This document shows, in pieces, positions 6,471-11,939 of a DNA stretch of 11,939 bases (within the stretch, counting starts at the first letter, position 1; every line of letters begins with the position of its first letter). The DNA lies in assembly GCA_013202445.1 (NCBI GenBank), contig JABMRW010000130.1:1-11939 (forward strand), written 5' to 3'. The DNA comes from Deltaproteobacteria bacterium. Lineage in GTDB: Bacteria > Chloroflexota > Dehalococcoidia > Dehalococcoidales > BS750m-G39. Position numbers and translations under genes: made by a program. The notes below the pieces were generated by a model, which saw only the letters and a list, made by a program, of their open reading frames with translations, was not told the origin of the DNA and ran no database searches.

Positions 6471-7095
6471 GTTCAGCCGGGGAGAAGGCCTAAAATTCAT
6501 TTCCCACCTGGATATAATGCGCCTGTGGCAGAGAGCTCTGCAACGAGCCGGCATACCGCTGGCCTACACCGAGGGCTTTAGCCCCCACCCCCGTATATCG
6601 TTAGCCGCCCCCCTTGCGGTGGGGGTAACCAGCCAGAGCGAGTTTATGGATGTCTTTTGCGACAAGTGGGTCTCCCCGCACTCCTTCACTGCCGCAGTAA
6701 GCCAGCAGCTACCGCCCGGCATAGAGATATCGCAGGTACATATGATAGCCCCGACTCTGCCCTCGCTGCAATCCCAGGTAAGCCACGCCGAATATGAGGT
6801 TGAAGCGGAAACGGACAAAGACCAGCCGGCCGTAAAGGCGGCGCTGGCCTCTCTGCTATCGCTGGAGCAGCTGCCCTGGCACCACCAGCGGGATACCGGC
6901 ACCCGCAACTACGACCTGAGGGCCTTGATTGATGACCTGTGGCTAGTTAGCTGGCGCCGTGGTCATTGCACCATCGGCATGAGCCTGCGCTGTGACAGCA
7001 GCGGCTCGGGAAGACCGGAACAGGTGGCGGCCGCACTGGACTTTAGCCACCCCACCGCCATCCGCCGCACCAAACTCATCCTGAAAACAAGCTAA
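6451..7095 (+). CDS. TIGR03936 / DUF2344 family protein (radical SAM-linked)
   Basis: A 214-residue protein recognised from the N-terminal signature RIRFSRGEGLKFISHLDIMR and the following YTEGFSPHPRISLAAPLAVG, typical of the TIGR03936/DUF2344 family. Its biochemical role is not established. In many bacteria this domain is fused to, or encoded beside, a B12-binding radical SAM protein (TIGR03960), often near rng/rne and rplU. Here it is free-standing with no radical SAM gene in view. The ATG at 6451 lies inside the end of the CorC-like gene, with an AAGGAA Shine-Dalgarno about 6 bases upstream, so translational coupling is likely. tilS follows after 11 bases. The C-terminal half is less conserved, and I recognise no catalytic residues. 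No membrane segments are visible. Confidence 0.85.
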   Translation: MQRIRIRFSRGEGLKFISHLDIMRLWQRALQRAGIPLAYTEGFSPHPRISLAAPLAVGVTSQSEFMDVFCDKWVSPHSFTAAVSQQLPPGIEISQVHMIAPTLPSLQSQVSHAEYEVEAETDKDQPAVKAALASLLSLEQLPWHHQRDTGTRNYDLRALIDDLWLVSWRRGHCTIGMSLRCDSSGSGRPEQVAAALDFSHPTAIRRTKLILKTS

Positions 7096-7106
7096 GGGAT
7101 TAACGC

Positions 7107-8555
7107 ATGAAGGTAGCAAGCCAGCCACTATTAGAACAACGTGTTCTTGATTTTACCCGGCAGCACCACCTGTTATCGGCCAACGAGAAGCTGGTGGTGG
7201 CGGTATCCGGCGGGGCGGACTCAGTGTGTCTGCTCCATATACTGGTCGGGCTTAAAGAAGAGCTAAAGGTAACGCTGCACCTGGCTCACCTCAACCACCA
7301 GCTGCGGGACACTGATTCTGAGGCTGATGCCGACTATGTCTCCGATTTAGCCCGAAAGTTCGGCATTCCCGCCACTATAGAACGGCGGGATGTAAAGGGC
7401 TATCAAAAGCAAAAGCGCCTGTCGCTGGAAGAAGCCGCCCGCGAGGTAAGATACCGCTTCCTGACCAAAGTGGCCGGAGCTACAGGCGCCGAGCGGGTGG
7501 CGGTGGGGCACACCCGTGACGACCACATCGAAACCATACTGATGCACCTCATCCGGGGAGCCGGCACCAGGGGGATGCGGGGAATGCAGCCGTACACCGA
7601 GTGGCCATCAAAAACCGGCGGCCTGGTGGTCATAAGACCCCTGCTGGGGGTAAGTCACCAAGACACGGAGGATTACTGCCGACGGCACCGGTTTGCACCC
7701 CGGCTGGACGCTTCCAACCTCTCCCTGTCGCCGCTGAGAAACCGCATCCGCCAGCAGCTCCTGCCTTTGCTCCAGAGCTATAATCCCGGTATTGCCGAAG
7801 CCCTCTTGCGGACAGGGCGCATTGCCGGCGATGACATCGACTTTCTGGACAAGGAGACCGCCCGGCTATGGAATAAAATTGCCCGGCAGGAGGGTGAGGC
7901 TATTATTCTGGACAAGCCAAAGTTTGACCGGTTGCCCTCAACCTTAAAGCGATACCTGCTCCGAGCCTCGGCGGAGAAGCTGCTGGGCAGCGCCAAGGAT
8001 ATTGAAATGAGGCATATCGAGGAGATGATGGCGGCACTGGGCAAACCGGCGGGTAAGAGGCTCAGCCTGCCCGGCGGCCTGATCTTTGCCACCGGATACG
8101 ACCAGTATCAACTAACTACGGATATGACCGGCTTATCCCCTTTACCCAGGCTGGAAGGCGAGGCCCAGCTGAATATCCCCGGCCAGACCCGGCTTCCCGG
8201 CTGGCGCATAGAGGCGACTATAATAAAACCATCCACAATAAAAGGGAAGCCTGAAGGGGCGGGGTTAATAAAAAACAACTTTACCGCCCACTTTGACCTG
8301 GCTAAGACCGGCGATAAGCTGACAGTGCGGTCTCGGCGGCGGGGTGACAGGTTTCAGCCGCTGGGACTGCCTCAGCCCAAGAAGCTGGGGGAGTTTATGA
8401 TAGACGCCAAGATCCCTCAAGACTGGCGTCAGCATATACCCATCGTCTGCTCACCTGAGCAAATCGTCTGGGTGGTCGGCTGGCGCCTGGACGACAGGGT
8501 AAAGGTCAGCCAGAAGACTAAACAGGTTCTGTGTCTGAAGTTTGAGCAGGGCTAG
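7107..8555 (+). CDS. tilS: tRNA(Ile)-lysidine synthetase TilS
   Basis: A 482-residue, long-form TilS. It ligates lysine to C34 of the CAU-anticodon tRNA-Ile using ATP, converting decoding from AUG to AUA and changing aminoacylation identity to Ile. The N-type ATP pyrophosphatase P-loop SGGADS is at residues 34-39. HLNHQLRD and GHTRDDHIETILMHLIRGAG are the usual downstream signatures of the catalytic domain. The central linker (about 220-320) leads to the C-terminal lysidine synthetase domain, seen in VRSRRRGDRFQPLG and KKLGEFMIDAKIP. The ATG at 7107 has AAGGG 8 bases upstream, overlapping the DUF2344 stop. It is the last gene of the operon. Its final 38 bases overlap the 3' end of the converging PrsW-like gene. 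Confidence 0.95.
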   Translation: MKVASQPLLEQRVLDFTRQHHLLSANEKLVVAVSGGADSVCLLHILVGLKEELKVTLHLAHLNHQLRDTDSEADADYVSDLARKFGIPATIERRDVKGYQKQKRLSLEEAAREVRYRFLTKVAGATGAERVAVGHTRDDHIETILMHLIRGAGTRGMRGMQPYTEWPSKTGGLVVIRPLLGVSHQDTEDYCRRHRFAPRLDASNLSLSPLRNRIRQQLLPLLQSYNPGIAEALLRTGRIAGDDIDFLDKETARLWNKIARQEGEAIILDKPKFDRLPSTLKRYLLRASAEKLLGSAKDIEMRHIEEMMAALGKPAGKRLSLPGGLIFATGYDQYQLTTDMTGLSPLPRLEGEAQLNIPGQTRLPGWRIEATIIKPSTIKGKPEGAGLIKNNFTAHFDLAKTGDKLTVRSRRRGDRFQPLGLPQPKKLGEFMIDAKIPQDWRQHIPIVCSPEQIVWVVGWRLDDRVKVSQKTKQVLCLKFEQG

Positions 8556-9348
8556 CTTCAGACACGGCTGGCCCTGACGGCTCTCCCCAGCGAAGCCAGA
8601 GAGCCGCAGCGGTTACCACCGCCGCTACCACCGCCACCTGAATTTCCAGGGCGACCACGGTAAAATAGCCCGCATACAATAAAACAACGCTGTAGTTCAA
8701 GAAGGCGTGCATGACAGCGGCTATCAGGTAGAACTGCCACCCCCAGCCCTTGGCCAGACCCCAGCCAGCCAGCGCCGAAAAGGCTATATGAGCGGCTATG
8801 GTAAAGAACCTCTCCCAGAACGGAGCCAGTGCCACCAGCCCACCGCTTTGTACCGCTTCCCAGCCCCAGCCCGAGGCAAAGATGTTATTATGCGCCCACA
8901 CCGCCTCAAGAAGACCCAGGCCAAGCCCAGCAACAGCCCCGATAGCCAGCCCGAGCTTGGGGTCAATTTTCCTGCCCTTGCGCCACCAGCAGACAACCAC
9001 CGGCACCAACTTTGCCCCCTCCTGAACCAGGCCAGTGAGGAGTATGCCCGGGATACCTACAAGCAGAATCAAACTCTGGTAGGTATCCATGCCAAGCCGG
9101 TCAAATAAAAAGTTACTGGCCACATGCTGGAGGGGAATCTGAACAAAGGCAACCGCCGTCCAGGTAAAAAAGGCGCTGCCGGCCAAAACCGCCCAGGCCC
9201 AGGGTTTCTTAAGGATAGGCGTCCAGTAAGGAGCAAACCAGACGGCGCCAAAGGCTAGACCCAGACCAATGCTCAAAATCACCTGGTTCCACAGGATACC
9301 GGGGTAGACAAACCCGGATAGGAAGAAGTTGACCGCTACGTCCAGCAT
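8518..9348 (-). CDS. PrsW-like (CPBP-superfamily) intramembrane protease candidate
   Basis: A 276-residue polytopic membrane protein with about seven or eight hydrophobic segments. The order of polar residues inside the membrane matches the PrsW/CPBP pattern: QEGAK (E110, K113), GLLEA (E148), AHIAFSALAG (H187) and VMHAFLN (H214). PrsW proteins cleave anti-sigma factors or other membrane substrates at a Glu/His metal-type site; YhfC-like relatives share this layout, and activity here is unproven. The canonical double Glu is Gln-Glu at 109-110, a variation to note. The last 20 or so residues are Ser/Pro/Thr-rich and probably disordered. The ATG at 9348 has a perfect AAGGAGG (9354-9360) 5 bases upstream. 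It follows the NAD-salvage fusion by 23 bases, so it is likely the last gene of that operon. No anti-sigma partner is in view. Confidence 0.7.
   Translation of the reverse strand: MLDVAVNFFLSGFVYPGILWNQVILSIGLGLAFGAVWFAPYWTPILKKPWAWAVLAGSAFFTWTAVAFVQIPLQHVASNFLFDRLGMDTYQSLILLVGIPGILLTGLVQEGAKLVPVVVCWWRKGRKIDPKLGLAIGAVAGLGLGLLEAVWAHNNIFASGWGWEAVQSGGLVALAPFWERFFTIAAHIAFSALAGWGLAKGWGWQFYLIAAVMHAFLNYSVVLLYAGYFTVVALEIQVAVVAAVVTAAALWLRWGEPSGPAVSEASPAQTSDTEPV
8531..8565. terminator. Hairpin in convergent overlap of tilS and PrsW-like gene
   Basis: GTGTCTGAAG (8531-8540) pairs perfectly with CTTCAGACAC (8556-8565) around a 15-base loop. The stem spans the tilS stop codon (8553-8555) and lies inside the end of the opposing gene. 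There is no T-tract on either strand, so it is not a classic intrinsic terminator. It may still help end or stabilise both convergent transcripts. Confidence 0.4.
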
Positions 9349-9371
9349 AAATCCCTCCTTTAATAATCAGC

Positions 9372-10901
9372 TTATATTATCCGCTTGAGCCTGGGGTTGG
9401 GGGTAATGCCCGGAATTCTGCCCCGCTTGGCTATGGGCTTGCCGTCTATCTCGTGCAGGTCAGCGGTAATATCAAGGGGCTTAGCCCCGGTTATATAACT
9501 GCCGACGCCAAAGCCGTCAACCGGCGCCCCCGCCTCAATAAATTGCCCGATTCTATCCACGCTTATGCCGCCGCTGACGAAAATCTTGACGTGTTTAAAG
9601 CCGGCCTGGTCCAGCCGGGCCCTGACCTCCCTGACCAGAGCCGGGGTAACCCGGCCCCGCTCCACAGGGGTATCAAGGCGCACGCTATCCAGCTTCCTGC
9701 CCAGAGCCTTAGCCACCAGCACCGATTCCTCCGCCTCATCCTTAAAGGTATCAACCAGGGAAACACGAGGGATACTGGCTGGCATATGCTTATCAAAGGC
9801 AAGGGTAGCCTTGACCGTATCCCCGATGACTAAAATAAGGGCGTGGGGTATAGTCCCGGAGGGTTCTATGCCCGCCAGCTTAGCCCCGGCCACGCTGGAG
9901 CAGCCAGCGCAGCCGCCGACAATAGCCGAGTAATCCATTATCCCTGCTATGGCCGGATAAACATGGCGGGCGCCAAAGCTGACGACAGGTATGCCCCGGG
10001 CGGCTTCCACACACTCTCGGGCGGCAGTTGCCCAGCCGCTGCAGTGGGCGAGAATGCCGTCTATCGCCGTCTCATAGAGACCGTAGCTCTGATAGGGGGC
10101 GGTGACACGCAACACCACCTCCTTCGGCTTGATATTATCGCCATCAGCCAGAGCCCACACTTCACTATTACCTTTAAGCAAAACCCGGGAGAGCAGGGCC
10201 TTGACCTCCTCCATGCCGCAGAGCACCCCGGCCCTGCCGGCAAAGAACTCCATAGTCGCCACCGGGTTAATTCCCTCAATGCGCATTATCTCCACGGTGC
10301 GGGCGAAATAGATATCAGCCGTCTCGCCGGAGAGAACAGCCTCGGAGGGTTCAAATTTAGCCGGCTTGGCCCGGCTGGCCACCAGGTTGGTCAACTTAGC
10401 CCCCAACACCCCTTCCATGTGCCCCAGGGCAAAGTGGTGCGCCGCTTCGTCGAAGGAGGCGACACAGTCAACCGGTACCTCTACTTCGTAGCCACGGCTC
10501 CGGGCATCGGAAACGGTATGGCAGACGCAGATATCGGTGCACACTCCACAGACAATCAGCTTCTCCGGCTTGAGTTTCTTAAGCTTCTCGTCAACGGGAG
10601 TATCAAAAAAGGCGCTGAAACGCCTCTTGGGTATTACCTCGCCTTTATACTCAGCCAGCTCGGGGATGACCTCGGTTTCGGCGGTGCCCTCAATACAGTG
10701 GGGGGGAAACATGCTGAACTCGTCGTCATCGGGGGCATGATTGTCACAGATAAAAAATATTTTAGAGCCTTTAGCCAGCTCACCATCAAGGAGACGCCGT
10801 ATGCCGGAGATGATGCGCCGGGCCCTCTCCCCGCAGTACAGGGAGTAGCCCTCCTCCATAAAACCCCTGACCATATCTATCACCAAAACCGCATTAGCCA
10901 T
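9372..10901 (-). CDS. Fused nicotinamidase - nicotinate phosphoribosyltransferase (NAD salvage)
   Basis: A 509-residue, apparently bifunctional protein. Residues 1 to about 178 are an isochorismatase-fold nicotinamidase domain: predicted Asp-Lys-Cys triad D9 (VLVIDM), K92 (IPKRRFSAF) and C125 (CTDICV), and metal ligands suggested by D53/H55 and H68 in FPPHCIEGT. Residues from about 185 to 509 are a short-form NAPRTase, with SGETADIYFARTVEI (191-205), SGWATAA (288-294), SFGARHVYP (308-316), GGCAGCSS (329-336), SGTIPHA (348-354), LVDTFKDEA (382-390) and FVSGGIS...GVGSYI (441-470). Together these would convert nicotinamide to nicotinate and then, with PRPP, to NaMN for the Preiss-Handler route. 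I chose ATG at 10901 over an in-frame GTG at 10913, because the AGGAGG (10913-10918) overlaps the latter. It is 24 bases after the 98-residue gene and 23 bases before the PrsW-like gene. Both domains look intact; joint activity is inferred. Confidence 0.88.
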   Translation of the reverse strand: MANAVLVIDMVRGFMEEGYSLYCGERARRIISGIRRLLDGELAKGSKIFFICDNHAPDDDEFSMFPPHCIEGTAETEVIPELAEYKGEVIPKRRFSAFFDTPVDEKLKKLKPEKLIVCGVCTDICVCHTVSDARSRGYEVEVPVDCVASFDEAAHHFALGHMEGVLGAKLTNLVASRAKPAKFEPSEAVLSGETADIYFARTVEIMRIEGINPVATMEFFAGRAGVLCGMEEVKALLSRVLLKGNSEVWALADGDNIKPKEVVLRVTAPYQSYGLYETAIDGILAHCSGWATAARECVEAARGIPVVSFGARHVYPAIAGIMDYSAIVGGCAGCSSVAGAKLAGIEPSGTIPHALILVIGDTVKATLAFDKHMPASIPRVSLVDTFKDEAEESVLVAKALGRKLDSVRLDTPVERGRVTPALVREVRARLDQAGFKHVKIFVSGGISVDRIGQFIEAGAPVDGFGVGSYITGAKPLDITADLHEIDGKPIAKRGRIPGITPNPRLKRII

Positions 10902-10925
10902 CGCCTTCCTCACCTCCTGGCCCGG

Positions 10926-11222
10926 TTACTGCTCCAGAAGCTCCATATATTTGATATAGTCCTTGAGCAGGGACGATGCCCTGGGAATGTCTTTTTTGTT
11001 AAGGGCATCAATCGCCTCTTCCAGAACCTGAACCTCTGATTCAATACAAACTTTAACCCCTTCAAGAGAGCCACAACAAGAACGGGGCCCCTCGGCGCGC
11101 CACAGCAAGGATGATTGTATCTCCAGCATCTTCTCCAGTTCACCGCGAGACTCGTCAAACCTGGCCGGGTCACCAAGCCTGTCTATGAGATTTTCTACCT
11201 GCTGTTTAGAGATTATTAGCAC
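10926..11222 (-). CDS. Hypothetical 98-residue helical protein between purH and NAD-salvage fusion
   Basis: I do not recognise the family. The 98-residue product looks soluble and mostly alpha-helical, rich in Glu, Leu and Lys. A first amphipathic stretch covers about residues 6-42 and a second about 60-97. Between them is a short loop with three cysteines (C49, C50, C59, in RSCCGSLEG...VC), which might be a metal or redox site or simply chance. There is no signal peptide or membrane segment. The start is GTG at 11222, supported by AAGGGG about 6 bases upstream in the 15-base gap after purH; the next gene begins 24 bases after its stop. Tight spacing on both sides and family-like composition argue that it is real and co-transcribed. 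A regulatory or adaptor role for its neighbours would be speculation. Confidence 0.75.
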   Translation of the reverse strand: MLIISKQQVENLIDRLGDPARFDESRGELEKMLEIQSSLLWRAEGPRSCCGSLEGVKVCIESEVQVLEEAIDALNKKDIPRASSLLKDYIKYMELLEQ

Positions 11223-11237
11223 CTTAAACCCCTTAAC

Positions 11238-11939
11238 TTAATGCCTGAAGTGCCTCTCACCGGTAAAGACCATAGCTATATTGTGCTTATCAGCCGCCTT
11301 GATTGATTCTTCGTCCCTTATCGAGCCGCCGGGCTGGATAATGGCCGTTGCCCCGGCTTTTGCCGCCGCCTCGACCACATCCGGGAAGGGGAACATGGCG
11401 TCCGAAGCCAGAACGCTGCCGGCGACCTTGTCCCCGGCCTTTTCAATAGCTATCTGGGCGCTGATAATGCGGCTGGGCTGTCCGGCGCCCATCCCCATAA
11501 GAGTTTTATCCTTAGCCAGCACGATGGCGTTGGACTTTATATGCTTGACCGCCCTCCAGGCAAAGAGCAGGTCTTTGATTTCTTCGGGCGTGGGCTGGCG
11601 TTTGGTCACCTTTTTCATGTTAACGCTGGTCTCCGGCACGGAATCCGAGCTCTGAACGAGGAAGCCGCCCTTCACCCGGCGGAAATCGAGGTAACCCGCC
11701 GGCGCCCTACCATAGCCGGGCGGTAACTGGGCGACCAGAATGCGTAAGTCCTTCTTGCGCTGTAATAGCTTTAGCGCCTCAGCCTCATATTCCGGGGCGA
11801 TAACTATCTCGTAGAAGACCGGCTTAATCTCTTGAGCCATAGCCAGCGTAACCGGCCGGTTGGAAGCCACAATGCCGCCGAAGGCGGCTACCGGGTCGCC
11901 GCTGAAGGCGCGCCGGTAGGCTTCGGCAATATCGTCATG
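11238..11939 (-). CDS. purH: PurH, bifunctional AICAR transformylase / IMP cyclohydrolase, C-terminal part
   Basis: The C-terminal 233 residues of PurH; the gene continues past the right edge of the window, so the start and the IMP cyclohydrolase domain are not visible. PurH carries out the last two steps of de novo purine synthesis, AICAR to FAICAR (using 10-formyl-THF) to IMP. The visible part belongs to the AICAR transformylase domain: GDPVAAFGGIVASNR at its start, then DLLFAWRAVKHIKSNAIVLAKD, GMGAGQPSR, SDAMFPFPD and the terminal PGGSIRDEE...MVFTGERHFRH. The frame is open to position 11939, so the internal GTG at 11870 is not a start. It is the most upstream gene seen in the - strand operon and precedes the 98-residue gene by 15 bases. 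No truncation or frameshift is seen in the part present. Confidence 0.96.
   Translation of the reverse strand, partial: HDDIAEAYRRAFSGDPVAAFGGIVASNRPVTLAMAQEIKPVFYEIVIAPEYEAEALKLLQRKKDLRILVAQLPPGYGRAPAGYLDFRRVKGGFLVQSSDSVPETSVNMKKVTKRQPTPEEIKDLLFAWRAVKHIKSNAIVLAKDKTLMGMGAGQPSRIISAQIAIEKAGDKVAGSVLASDAMFPFPDVVEAAAKAGATAIIQPGGSIRDEESIKAADKHNIAMVFTGERHFRH

Noticed and set aside
10899..10913. GTG at 10913 as start of the NAD-salvage fusion
   Set aside because: The AGGAGG at 10913-10918 would overlap this start codon, whereas ATG at 10901 has suitable upstream spacing and begins directly before the VLVIDM strand.
9843..11039. 398-codon open frame on the + strand
   Set aside because: It is antisense to the nicotinamidase-NAPRTase fusion and the 98-residue gene, both of which have family motifs or operon support and Shine-Dalgarno sites. 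The antisense product resembles no family I know and is typical of a GC-rich shadow frame.
11868..11870. GTG at 11870 as start of a short complete gene
   Set aside because: The same frame continues to the window edge with clear PurH sequence (GDPVAAFGGIV), so this is an internal valine codon of a gene cut by the window.
1..11939. Mobile elements, CRISPR arrays, tRNA or rRNA genes, defence genes
   Set aside because: No transposase or integrase motifs, no regularly spaced repeats with spacers, no cloverleaf-like segments and no recognised defence domains were found on either strand.

Overview
The window reads as a chromosomal segment of a bacterium in the Chloroflexota, most likely class Dehalococcoidia. 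The support is the protein style (GroEL N-terminus, the NAPRTase subtype, a free-standing DUF2344 protein beside CorC and TilS), moderately high GC, and G-rich non-coding repeats upstream of the first gene. This placement is inferred from remembered family resemblance, not from a search. There are ten protein genes. No tRNA, rRNA, CRISPR array, insertion sequence or phage gene was recognised. Most of the content is housekeeping.

Layout. Positions 1-399 are gene-free and hold hairpins and diverged G-rich repeats. A + strand M16 zinc protease gene follows; it probably starts at a TTG (460) just downstream of a near-consensus promoter at 400-428. It converges on groS-groL (- strand) at one shared hairpin terminator (1725-1757). 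The chaperonin operon has a sigma70-type promoter (3792-3820) abutting a perfect CIRCE operator (3759-3785), so HrcA control is expected. tsaD lies upstream of it on the same strand. A roughly 300-base divergent intergenic region separates tsaD from a + strand operon.

The + strand operon (5193-8555) is a CNNM/CorC-type membrane protein with CBS domains, a TIGR03936/DUF2344 protein, and tilS. Spacing is tight, with a 20-base overlap between the first two genes. tilS ends convergently, with a 38-base 3' overlap, into a - strand operon. In transcription order that operon is purH (cut by the right window edge), a 98-residue protein of unknown function, a fused nicotinamidase-nicotinate phosphoribosyltransferase, and a PrsW-like intramembrane protease candidate.

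Functionally the window combines protein quality control (M16 protease, GroEL/ES, PrsW-like protein), tRNA modification (TsaD for t6A37, TilS for lysidine at the wobble position of tRNA-Ile) and nucleotide metabolism (PurH for the last steps to IMP; the fusion protein for nicotinamide to nicotinate to NaMN in NAD salvage). The most distinctive item is the NAD-salvage fusion, in which both halves keep recognisable active-site or core motifs. Next are the unknown 98-residue protein and the membrane protease in the same operon. I did not find a convincing new defence, mobile or regulatory system.
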